From Viola odorata (lineage: Eukaryota > Streptophyta > Magnoliopsida > Malpighiales > Violaceae): DNA of 64,000 bases. The stretch is from positions 33,078,040-33,142,039 of the forward strand of contig OY829546.1 in NCBI GenBank assembly GCA_963691705.1, written 5' to 3'. Below, in pieces: positions 22,843 to 33,135 of this stretch (position 1 is the first letter of the stretch; each line of letters begins with the position of its first letter). The position numbers were made by a program, and so were the translations under genes. The notes below the pieces were generated by a model. The model ran no database searches, was not told where the DNA came from, and was given only the letters and a program-made list of their open reading frames with translations.

Positions 22843-24019
22843 ATAATATAAAAACGAAAAATATGAAAAAATTTAAAAATCGAGGAAAAATTAAGAATCC
22901 ATCACAATAAATCTAATTCATTGGAATTTCCACTCAAAATGTGTAACAAGATGAAAATTAATGGGTGGAAAATAAATTTTGGATTTTTTGAATATTAAAA
23001 TTGTGAAAAAAATATTTAATTGGGTGCATTTGGACCATTTATACAAACGTAGGGTTCAATTTAAGTAAATATGAAACATAAGGTGCTATTTTAATTTTTT
23101 CTACTTTTAATATTTTATAATACATTTTTCAAAAAATCTTCCATATTAGCAATGCACCTCTAAAGGTATTTATTTATTATTTTTACCATTTTATGAATTT
23201 TTACTTTTTTCCACAAATATCTATTTCACATTTTTTTTAATTTTATATTATATTATTTAAAATTATTTTTATCACATACTTAATTCTACTAATTTATAAT
23301 TTTAATAATTGTTCTGATTTTTTAATAATTTTTTGTGATTTTTTAATAAAAAATAATTTTTTAAAATAGTTAACGAAAAATGAAACAAAACTAACCGTGT
23401 TAGTTCAAACATAAATATTAAAGTGTCTAAGGGTGAAAAATTAGATGATAATTCAAACAAATCTTAAAGTTAGGTGTGAAAGTATCTAACTCAATATCGG
23501 ATTCGGATATCAATATAGTAGTTTTTTTCCTTAATAAATGTGAACATGTGTGCATCACGGCCGCGCATCGGTCTGATTGTGAGGCGGTTAATCTCATCTG
23601 ATGAAAATTGCGACTCGACCTAAATACCAATAATAATAATACAAAAATAACAAAACCGAATCAAAAATTAGGCTTGCATTGGGTCAGGTCATAGAAAATG
23701 TTTCCTACAAATCATAAGAGTTTGGGCCTTACCCCATCTATCCTATTCGTTCAAACTAAATTAAGGTTTATCAACTCACATAACTCGTTCAACCGGTTTA
23801 ATCTGACCTTTTTTATACTAAACGGACCCTATATCTATTGAATATAGATAAAGTCGAGTTTAATTTTAAAAAAATGACCGCATTAGTAAATGTAGAATCT
23901 TTTTATTTAATATCCGTAAAAAACCGACTTAATCTGCATAAATAATTATAAGTATAAAGATAAAAATTTTTAAAAATAAATTCAAATAGTAACAAATAAA
24001 TATAAAATAACTAAATTTG
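22843..24019. other. Intergenic AT-rich sequence
   Basis: No coding frame, RNA gene or bounded transposon could be supported. Long T and A runs predominate. Confidence 0.5.
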
Positions 24020-24166
24020 CTTGTCCTTCTCCATCTCTTCTTATCTCTTTTTTTTCTTTCTTCTCAGAAATCTTAGCTCTCCTCTTCCCCTGTTTCTCTC
24101 TGTCGCTCTATTCTCCTCCTTCAATCTCTCCTCCTTGTGGAGGAGCCATCGTGTCTGCTCAGGTTA
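24020..24166 (+). repeat. Upstream duplicate of a gene's 5' UTR exon
   Basis: About 147 bp nearly identical to 25123-25267, the presumed 5' UTR exon of the gene at 25462. It covers the pyrimidine-rich leader, CTCTGTCGCTCTATTCTCC and the end TCTGCTCAG followed by GT. After the shared splice-donor-like end the two copies diverge completely (GTTAGTTC against GTCTTTCT). Offset about 1.1 kb. One substitution (CCATCG against CCTTCG) and one short indel are visible, suggesting a fairly recent copy. Confidence 0.8.
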
Positions 24167-25122
24167 GTTCATCTCATCGTTGCATCTACAACTCTTGCAA
24201 GTTAGTACATACCATACCTTCCTTCATAAATCTCGAAGTTCTCATATTTCACTTCTCACTCCTCTGGTTTAATTTGCCAATAAGAAAATTTGATTTCAAG
24301 GGTCCATCAAATTTAATTTTACAAATTAAAAAAATGATTTCATGCACCAAAAATAACTAATCTTATTGAACTGAAAAATTCATTAACCAAGTTGCACTGA
24401 TCTGATATCATATGTACCCGATTAAAAGAATACTTGATCAAATCGAGTTCAAAAGTCAACAATTGGAACCGAAATTAGAAATATAAATTAACTTAATACC
24501 ATTGTTTTTTAACCGAATTGGACAACAAACTGGAAATGAATGAGTTATTGGTTCGATCATATTCAATTAGCTCCATTAGATCATTTTAAACCATTCATAT
24601 ATCGAACCGTTTAGTTTTAGATAATTGAACTAGATTGAACCGGTAAATTTTTATACTAATGGATGTGACATTTTTCGGTTTGCCAAGAAGAGAAAAAAAA
24701 TCAATTTGTATTAAATCGAACAACAAACTCTTTTTTTCTTTTTCAAAACAACATCTAGTATATTTTTTCTTCCTCAAAACGACGTCGTTTTGATGATATT
24801 GTTTTTTTCCCTCCCTTAAAACGAGGTTATTTTGATGGTGGTATCGACTCAGCCGGTTAGATAATAACCTAACCAATCTACTAGTTCCGTAAAAATCGAC
24901 CAGGTCGATTAATTTTGACCAATTAAAATACATATTCGGTTAGATATATTGAGCCGAACCGATTTTTTTTTTAAATCACTGATTCACTTCTTCGATCGTC
25001 GGATCGGTCCAGTTTTTAAAACATCGCTTAATACTGGACACATGAACTAAAAAATAAAGAGAAATTACTAATAATAATAATTAAAAAAAAAATTAGGGAA
25101 AGGGAAAGTGAGTAGAGCCCAT
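24167..25122. other. Sequence between the duplicated leaders
   Basis: About 950 bp, AT-rich, with GGTCCAGTTTTTAAAACA near 25005. Similar text occurs at about 38700 (GGTCCGATTTTTAGAACC). Both look like ends of short DNA transposons, but no clear inverted ends or target duplications could be set. No gene seen. Confidence 0.35.
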
Positions 25123-25461
25123 CTTGTCCTTCTCCATCTCTTCTTATCTCTTTTTTTTCTCTTTCTTCTCAGAAATCTTAGCTCTCCTCTTCCCCTGTTT
25201 CTCTCTGTCGCTCTATTCTCCTCCTTCAATCTCTCCTCCTTGTGGAGGAGCCTTCGTGTCTGCTCAGGTCTTTCTCTTTTTTCTCGCTCAAAGTTCTGTT
25301 CTTTATAATCTTTATACAGATCCATTGTATTTGATGTCACAGTTTTCATTTCCCCCTTATTGTTGATGACCCAGAAGTGGATTTCTTTTGGGTTTTTTTG
25401 CAAGATCTTAACAAGTTTGTGTATTTGCAGGCGTTTTGGTGTAATAATTGAGGAATAAAAA
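25123..25461 (+). promoter_or_regulatory. 5' UTR exon and leader intron of the gene at 25462
   Basis: The pyrimidine-rich leader ends at CTGCTCAG (25267), followed by GTCTTTCT. The next good acceptor is TATTTGCAG ending at 25430, giving an inferred leader intron of 25268-25430 (163 bp, T-rich). The second leader exon, 25431-25461, runs straight into the ATG. No clear TATA box stands upstream. Pyrimidine-rich initiators of this kind are common in TATA-less plant promoters. Confidence 0.55.
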
Positions 25462-26498
25462 ATGAATCGCTGTTGTTATGAGCAGTTGAACGCCATGATG
25501 GGAGGGTATGAGGAGAGGGAGAGGGAGAGGAGGATGAGGATGGTGGAGTCTGTTGTTTGCCCCAAGCCGCGTAGATTGGGCCTGTTGAATCCTTCCTTCA
25601 ATGACCCAATCAAATCCTCTAGATTTTCTGGCAAGTATGTCCCCTTCCCTTTAATTTTGTATTTTTTATTTTTTTAAACATTTTCTGGTGAAATTGTTCT
25701 TATTTTGTTTCTTATTTTCCTTGGAAACAGTACTTCCTATTCAGAGATGGCGGATTCTGGAGCTGGGGCAGAGCTGCTAGACATAATTCTTACCAAGGTT
25801 CATCTCAATTAATGGAATTTTCTTTTTCTATTTTGGTTTTGTTCTTGTACTTATTTTAAAAATTATATATTTGCTTTGGTTTTGTTTGGTAGCTAATCTG
25901 AAGTAGTTGGTTGGATATACGCTTTATCTTTCTAATAAGCCAAATCAACCCTTGTCAATTGTCATCAAACCACTGCTTTTATAATAATCCTTCCTCTCTG
26001 GAAAACTGGTTTTGTGAGCAATTCATTTAAAAATATCACCTTAAATGCTTGTTTTTGTTAGATTTTTTTTCTTTATATTTTCTGGTTGCTTCTTATAAAT
26101 GTAATAAAAATCTGTGTTTCTATTTCTTGCTCTGCTGATCATTCTTGGGTGGTTTCTGTTCTGGTTCTGAATTTCTTTTTCCTGATTTATTTTGTTGGTT
26201 GTAATTGTGACAGGGAGGTTATGGTGGTGATCAGAAAGCTGGTTATCAGGTGCCATCATCTCCACCATTTTACTGCGGATCACCACCAAGTAGGGCATCA
26301 AACCCTGTAATTCAAGATGCTCAGTTTTGTAATGAGAAGGGATATCCATCATCCATTGCTCCACCATCACCATCATCTCGCAAAGGAGGAGGATGCACTC
26401 GTATGAAATTCGGGAACACTCCGGCTGCAGTAAGGATTGAAGGGTTTGATTGCCTCAGCAGAGATGGCAGAAACTGCAGCATCTCGGCCGTGGCCTAA
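25462..26498 (+). CDS. Conserved plant protein of unknown function, 174 aa
   Basis: Three coding exons: 25462-25634, 25731-25797 and 26214-26498. Introns are GTATGT...AACAG (96 bp) and GTTCAT...GACAG (416 bp); the summed length is 525 nt, divisible by three. The protein starts MNRCCYEQLNAMMGGYEERE, then a charged Arg/Glu stretch, PKPRRLGLLNPSFND, SEMADSGAGAELLDIILTK, and PPFYCGSPPSRASNPVIQDA, then a Pro/Ser-rich part and GGCTRMKFGNTPAAVRIEGF. It ends at TAA 26496. The motif order SPPSRxxNPVIxDxxF plus a C-terminal VRIEGFDCL resembles small uncharacterised plant proteins I recognise only by pattern. No signal peptide, membrane segment or catalytic motif is visible. All splice sites and the frame are intact, so it looks like a working gene. 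Confidence 0.82.
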
Positions 26499-27071
26499 AC
26501 CTTGAACCAAACCAACCCTCCATCCGAAAAAGAAGGCAATAATAGTAGCAATGAACCTAAAAAATTGGTTAGAAACTGCAGCAAATTTTGATAAAAAACT
26601 GTTTGAAGGAGAGGAGCATCGGGGTGGGGTGGGTATTGAGAGAAATAAAAGAGTGAGAGAAGGCGCTAATGTTAGTGGTACTACTTTGTGTTATTATTTG
26701 TATATAAGTAAGTTAATGGGTCTATTAATGTTAGTGGTACTACTTTGTGTTATTATTTGTATATAAGTAAGTTAATGGGTCTATTAATGTCTGAGTTTTG
26801 TCTGGTGTGGTTCACTCTCAACATTAATGTAAATTGGTAATGAAGATGAGGTGAAGAAGCTTAGTCATTTTGAGGGAAATAAAAGAGTGAGAGAAGAGGC
26901 TCTCTTGGTGGTAGGTGTTCTTGTTCTCTATTGATATAGAGAGGGAAATTGAGAGGGTTTGCAGCACAACTCTTTTTTTATGGTTCCAATCCAAACCCAT
27001 TGTAATATTTATTTGTGCTCTGTAGTCGATTCTAATCTAATCCTTGTTTTGTAACTGTAATAATAATAATA
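26499..27071 (+). other. 3' UTR of the 174-aa gene
   Basis: Downstream of the stop. It contains a 59-bp tandem duplication and a partial repeat of AAATAAAAGAGTGAGAGAAG (26643 and 26879). It ends in TAATAATAAT next to a MITE. No separate gene is supported. Confidence 0.45.
26667..26784. repeat. 59-bp direct tandem duplication
   Basis: Two identical 59-bp units, starting TAATGTTAGTGGTACTAC at 26667 and again at 26726, followed by the first bases of a third (TAATGT at 26785). Perfect identity points to a recent event in the presumed 3' UTR. Confidence 0.95.
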
Positions 27072-27309
27072 CTCCCTCTGGTCTCCATAAAATGTCGTTT
27101 TACCATTTGCTTTTACTGTTCCGGAACGTATCTTAAGACGGTCGGAACAGTCACTATTTGAGACAATTTTGCCCCGAATTTTTTCTCTACGTTTGAAAAA
27201 AAGTACGGAATTTTTTGAGGTTAAATAGTACCTCATCTGGTCTCCTCGATATGTGTTCCCTACTGAATATTGGGATGCGAAGAAGACATTTATTGGAGAC
27301 CGGAGGGAG
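27072..27309. mobile_element. Stowaway-like MITE, copy 2
   Basis: 238 bp with inverted ends CTCCCTCTGGTCTCCA and the complement of TGGAGACCGGAGGGAG (one mismatch), flanked by TA (27070-27071 and 27310-27311). Its inside matches copy 1 at 6076-6334 in reverse orientation (for example CCGTACTTTTTTTC, GGGGCAAAATT, TTAAGATACGT). It lies just past the 3' UTR of the 174-aa gene. Confidence 0.92.
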
Positions 27310-27482
27310 TATTGAAGAAATGAGGATTAGTCTTTTGGGAATCATTTGTTTATGAGTGGCACTAGTTATCAATGAGTTGTCAATCATATCGAGATGGTCA
27401 CCGAAATGAGATTGATAACTTTGCTTATCATAAGTTCTAGACATTTAAATAAAGATGTGAGTTTATATTATTTGTTTATATG

Positions 27483-30203
27483 TAAGGATGACAATTGGGT
27501 GGGTATGGATATGTTAAAACGGGTATGGGCGGGGATAGATAAATACCCAACTCATACCCAAAATTAAATATCCATTATAATCCATACTCAATATGCCCAA
27601 TACCCAATTGGGTATGTAATGGATATCCAATTACACTTATTTATTTATTTATTTATAATTAAGTTAAAATTCACTATTTAAATTAGTTTTTACCATTTTG
27701 GTTCGTTTTTTATCATTTTGCTCGTTTTTTACTATTTTTGCTCGTTTTCACTCTTTTGGCTCGTTTTTTACCGCTTTTGCTCGTTTTTCACCGTTTTGGT
27801 TCGTTTTCACCATTTTGTCTCAGTTTTTTACCATTTATGCTCATTTTTTACCGTTTTTGCTTGTTTTTCACCATTTTGGCTCATTTTTTACCATTTTTGC
27901 TTGTTTTTTTTCACTTAATTGAGTTTCATGAATTAATGTCAAGATCACAAAATTTACTAATACAAACTAATTTCTTACAGCCACTTTAATTTGAATTTGA
28001 AAACAAATATGTTTAAAGCATACATTTATGTTTTAATTAAAAAAAAAATACGCATTTATCTTATTTTTGTTTGTGCATGAAAAAAGAGAGAAGAAAATGT
28101 TATAACTATAAGCATGAAGCATTTGTTCTTTTGTGCTTGTAATGAACATTAAATAAAATCCCATCAAATGGATAAACATAAACCCCAATTACTAATTAAT
28201 AATTAATTAATGTGATAACAAAAGTACATAACTAGAATTGTTTTGGGAGTAATCCAAGATCAAAAGCAAGAAAAAAGAGTGCACAAACTACTATAATTGC
28301 CTTTGAAAAAAGAAAGTCCGACTGCAGACTGGACTTGAGGGACCGGTCGTTCCACTTTCATAAGAATCAACAAAGTTATAGATCTAAGCCAAAACCAGTA
28401 AGTCCAAATTCCATGGCATATTGCACATTCAATAAAATTTTCATGATCTTCATTGACAAAAAAACACAAAAAACACAATATTAAAATATCACACCAAAAA
28501 AAAAAGTATCTAAACAATGAAGAAAAACCAAGAAACATGAAACATATTACTGTGCTACAGGTTTCTGTTGTTGTTGCTGCCCATATTGTCATATAATTCG
28601 GAGAATATAATTATAGAAAAGAAAAGAAAAAATAAACAAGGTGATAAGGAAGATTGTCGTTTGCCAAAGACTTTGAGTTGTTGTACAACAAAAGAGACCA
28701 ATTTTTATCTACAGTCATCGTCATCAGGACAAGTTTTCATGAGTAATAAACATATTACCAAGTCATTAATTACAACACACCAACTTGACAACATATACTT
28801 GCAAAATCAAGGACCATTAGACAGCATGTCCAACATGTAATTGATTTTGCAAATACATGCTGTCTAATTGATAAATCTACCCAATTTCAATGTTGATAAG
28901 TACGTTGTCATGTTCATCAAAGCTATAGGCCTAATCAACAATGCTTAGCCACCAGACATTTCCAACATAACATCAACATGTATTTGCCACTGTGCAATTT
29001 GTTTCATGAGTAGGGTATGGATGGGGGCTGAACACAAAACCTGATATTTTTAAGAAACTTAAACTATATGCTCAGCAGATGATGAAATGGTCCAAAGTCA
29101 ATTGCTTCTCCTTACTTACAGAAGCTTCCAATTTCACATTTTTTCTATTTTTATTTTTCACAAAGTTTTCTTCTTTCATTAATTAACAGCTAACCCCACA
29201 AAGAAAACTCCAAAAAACATAGTAGAACAACAATCATTCATCATCTCTATCTGCACATTCAAATACTAATTGTTTCTTTCCAAAAACATTGAGAAAAAAA
29301 TTCTGTTGCATTTCATCATACAAGTCATAACGGCAAACCATTAATCCATGGCAAGATTGAAAGGGAATATCACAAGAAATGTTCTTTTGGAAACTGATTA
29401 GTACTGAAATTGAATTCAAATCTTATCAAGCATTTTGCAGCTAGACAAATTATGCAAAAAGACCCAAAAATGAAAAACTTGTAATGCTACTGATCAATTC
29501 ATAGTCCACAAATTTTGGAGAATTAGAAGGAGGAGAGATGAAACAAACATGTACATCATCATGGGTAGGATAAGAATAGATAAAGAAGAAGAAACCCAGC
29601 AAGAATAGGCAGCATGTACTTACAAAATCATGGACTATTAGACAACATGTAATTATGGATTGGTTAAATACTTACTAGTTGCAGATTAGAAAGATAGAGA
29701 AATTCAAGCGACGGAGGAGCAGGCCAGAGTCGAAGATGACATCCGAGATCAAGCAGGAAACAAGCTCCTCTGCAGCATTGGATATCAATCTAGAGAGGCA
29801 ATCCTGAAAAGGGTCGGAAGAAGAAAGAAAAAAAGATTTCAAGTAAGGAAAACAGAAATGGAAGCTACCAATTGATTTTCTAGAAATGGAAAGTAGTAAG
29901 TCACTTACCCAGTGTTGGAACGGAGGTGATAAGAACAACGAGAGAGGATACGCTGAGGAAGAAAACGATGAGTTAAACGGTTTCGAAAATGCAGAGATGA
30001 TTGGGGTGAGAGAGAGAGGAAGATGGAGGAAAGAGGTGGCATCACATCAGGTAAAAATCGGGTATAACCTGAGTATCATATCCACCCATACCCGAAATAA
30101 TAAATTCGGGTATTATCCATACCCAATCAAATCAAGTATTACCCGATTAAATGGGTATGATTACGGACGGATATTCGTGTATGAATACCCATTATCATCC
30201 CAA
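27483..30203. mobile_element. Non-autonomous hAT element, 2.7 kb
   Basis: The ends TAAGGATGACAATTGGG and, inverted, TTGGGATGATAATGGG are flanked by identical 8-bp duplications TTTATATG (27475-27482 and 30204-30211). Subterminal zones are dense in GGGTAT and ATACCC. These are hAT hallmarks (8-bp duplication, TAGGGATGA-like end). No transposase motif is visible. The inside is AT-rich with a minisatellite (27685-27912), a small 14-bp inverted repeat (28816-28829 with 28855-28868), and a purine-rich segment at 29690-30040 that looks exon-like but could not be identified. Confidence 0.88.
27685..27912. repeat. Minisatellite of about 20-bp T-rich units
   Basis: About eleven imperfect units of the form CTCGTTTTTTACCATTTTTG, with C/T and length variation. 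The array opens all three plus-strand frames into Phe-rich runs, which are artefacts. Confidence 0.85.
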
Positions 30204-30211
30204 TTTATATG

Positions 30212-30885
30212 TATAAATTGCACATGAGTTTTGTCCTTTTATTGTTAGTCGCACGCCGTTTGAAGATATGGGATCAATGTCTAGCCTTGTCATTCCTTAG
30301 GTGGCAGTGTTATCCTTTGAATTCTTTTCTTTTTTTCCAATATCATGTTTTTGGGGGAAATTCACATATAATTATTTTCGCATTTTATTATTCTAATTCA
30401 TTATTTATTTTCTGTAACTTATGGCAAGTTAATAAAGTTTAATAATAAAAAGAAAAGAAATGTCATACTATCTTTATTTTAATTCGGTAATGATGAAAAT
30501 AATTATTTAGAGAAAAATAATGTGGCAAGAAAAGAAATAATAACTATTTTGGTTTGTTGTATGGATGTGCTTGGTTTATGTGCACGTAATGATGGGGTCA
30601 TAATTCCTAAAGTCCCAAACCAATCAAGTCTACTTGCGTGTTTGACATTCTGGTTTGGTACCAAAAAGTTAGTTTTCAAAACCAAAATATTAAAAAAGGC
30701 GTTTGGTAACACCAATTGAAAGTGAACTTCTCAAGGATCTCAAGGAGTTTAGTTTGCAAACCAAGGAAAATCCAAGTTTTTATGCTGGAGCAAGGCAAAC
30801 CAAGGGTTTGAAAAAAACACGGGAAGGAGTTTTGAAAATTAATTGGACAAAATTATTAACTCAACTTCATCATATTTACAAATAT
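30212..30885. other. Intergenic sequence upstream of the Smr-domain gene
   Basis: AT-rich. Short frames at 30503-30900 have no recognisable motif. Text such as CAAAACCAAAATATT and GCGTTTGGTA resembles ends of small transposons but cannot be bounded. Confidence 0.4.
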
Positions 30886-30890
30886 ACTAC

Positions 30891-30899
30891 GTATAAATA
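30891..30899 (+). promoter_or_regulatory. TATA box of the Smr-domain gene
   Basis: TATAAATAG about 265 bp before the ATG at 31157. It is followed by a CACCTCT/CGCTCTCACCT repeat region (30914-30970) that would be the pyrimidine-rich 5' UTR. Transcription would start near 30925. Confidence 0.6.
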
Positions 30900-31156
30900 G
30901 TCGCTTATTACCCTCACCTCTCACCTCTCACCTCTCACCTCGCTCTCACCTCGCTCTCACCTCACTCTCCTCCTCCTGACATTAGAGAGACAAAACAAAA
31001 CCTAGACCTCATCCTCACCATCTCCGCCTGCCGTTCCTTCCTCTTGGCCGCCGCCGTACTCCTCTCTCGCTGTTCTCTCGAGTTTCGACTCTCAACAACC
31101 GTGTGCGGGCCGCAAAACCCTATCAATCTCCTCGCCCCCTTCTACTTTTGATTGCA

Positions 31157-33135
31157 ATGTTAGGGTTTTCACCTAGGATCACATCACGCAGCAACTGCTG
31201 CAAATTCCCTTTTCCTGTTCTGTCCTCCTCCTCTACTCCAACTCGTGGGTGTGTCTGCTTCTGTGGAAGGTAACTTTTGATTCTTTTACATTATGATTCT
31301 GTATTTTGACTTGATGGATTTTTTCTCCTGGAAAACTCTTCTCGTAAATTGGATGTGCTATTGGAACAGTGTCTTGTATTGCATTCTAATTGGGTATAAA
31401 AGGAGTGGCTACTTTATTTATTGATATGGAGTTATACCAGAGTGAGAGCAATGGTACCGCGTATGCCATCTTGCTTTTTTGCTCCAATTGCATTTTAAAG
31501 TGATGTTGTAGAACCATGGTTGGATTTGATTCTAATACATGTGAACCCCTCTGATGTATCTTGTCTATTGAGAAAAAAACAATTTCAGACTACAATACTG
31601 AGAATTCACGAAGATTCCATGTATAACATCTCAACATTCCAGGGCGGCCTCCAATGCCTTCCTGAGAGGAGATCACCTTTCTGCCCAGAAGCACTCTTTG
31701 AGAGCGCGAGAGGAATGGTCAGCAGCTGAAAAACTTAATGACAGGGCAGCCAAGGAAATCTTAAGTATAAGAAATAGTGAAGATGATCCATGGAAATTGG
31801 ACTTGCATGGTCTTCACGCAGCAGAGGCCGTTCGACTCTTGAAAGAACATTTACTAAAAATTGAAACACAGTTCGTGTTAAAGCGGCCAACATCTCCCCC
31901 CAGAGTCAAGACAGAGAATGGAATTGTAGGTTCTTCATCCCGTGACTCCGTTAGTAAGAATGTGCAGAACTTGGATAAGCAACAGGCAACATTTAGGCAA
32001 AGACCAACATCATTGCAAGTCATAACAGGTACTTTACTCTATCAGTGAATGTTCTTGTATATATGGAATATTAGCATGGCTACCTCCTAGGATCTAAGTG
32101 GCTTGTTCTGTTTCCTTGTACTGTAGAGGGGCACAAATGTGGCAGTCTAACTGTGCTAGTTTTCTTATCTATTTAGCTATTTTAAGGATTAGTAGATTTT
32201 AACAAACTTGAACTCTAAAGTAAACTGATATCTGTGTATATATATATGCCTTTCTTTTTTTTCAGAATTTTGTGTTAGTATTTGCACCTTAAAGCATTCA
32301 GTTTTTGGTGTTTGGCTAATTCTTGAGGTTCTGCAAGACAAACTGACTGAAGATATTTTCTTTTCGAATATATATTTTGTTTATATGTTTAACATATGCA
32401 TAATATGCATGTTTATATGTTTAAATGTATTTTGTTTATGTAAGTTTTTCTTTGAAAAGTAAAAACACTCGTTTGACACTGTATATGAAGACATCTCTTG
32501 TGATAGGTTGTTGCTGGCAAAATTTGATGGTAATGAAATGAAATGAAATACTTTGAATCTAACTTATTGTAAATATATATTTTTTGTTGTGCATATTCAA
32601 TGATATGGGAGTTAATCTGGTTGAATTTGGATCCCTGCCCGTTTTGTGATTAGGTAAACATGTTTGTTCACAATTCAATTTCAAGTCATGATCAATTGAA
32701 AAGGGATAGAGAATGTTCTTAAATTTTGCATGTGCCATCATCAACTTTAGGACTTGGCTGTTCATTTTGTTAAAATGGTTTAATCAACATCGTGCAAAAG
32801 TTTGTTTCAATACAGGACAGAACTGCTCACTGCTCATTTTTGCTTCTTTTTTGTGTGTGATAGGTATAGGCAATCATAGCCGGGGACAAGCTGCACTTCC
32901 AACAGCTGTGAGAAGTTACCTGGATGAAAATGGGTGAAGCATTCCCTCCTTTCTCCATGTTATATTTACCCCCCTTCTTTTGCATATTTTAATCCACAAG
33001 GTGATATTTCTTTGGTGTGCAAAAAGGATTGACCTTGGGACATACTTGTATTAATTATTAGCATTATTTCACAGATATCGGTTCGACGACACTAGGCCAG
33101 GCTTGATCACTGTTCGACCTAAATTCCGCCAGTGA
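31157..33135 (+). CDS. Smr-domain protein with partial DUF1771, re-headed 5' end
   Basis: Four exons, 31157-31269, 31643-32028, 32864-32933 and 33075-33135, all with GT/AG introns, sum to 630 nt, giving 209 residues. Exon 2 begins RAASNAFLRGDHLSAQKHSL, the second half of a DUF1771 domain. The Smr domain follows: LDLHGLHAAEAVRLLKEHL (residues about 85-103), then after a Ser-rich insert VITGIGNHSRGQAALPTAVR and YRFDDTRPGLITVRPKF. The LDLHG and TGxGxHS motifs are those of Smr domains, known to bind or nick nucleic acids. The first half of DUF1771 and any upstream PAM2/CUE-type region of plant relatives are missing. Exon 1 instead encodes 38 residues without Asp or Glu, rich in Ser/Arg/Cys (MLGFSPRITSRSNCCKFPFP onward), which could be a plastid or mitochondrial transit peptide. 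The frame and splice sites are intact. Confidence 0.82.

Noticed and set aside
24360..25060. Possible small DNA transposon between the duplicated leaders
   Set aside because: Terminal-like words are present, but no matching inverted ends or target duplication could be found.
25068..25403. Minus-strand Arg/Glu-rich frame of 111 codons
   Set aside because: Complement of the pyrimidine-rich 5' UTR of the 174-aa gene.
27698..27989. Three overlapping Phe-rich frames (66-83 codons)
   Set aside because: Produced by the T-rich 20-bp minisatellite in the hAT element.
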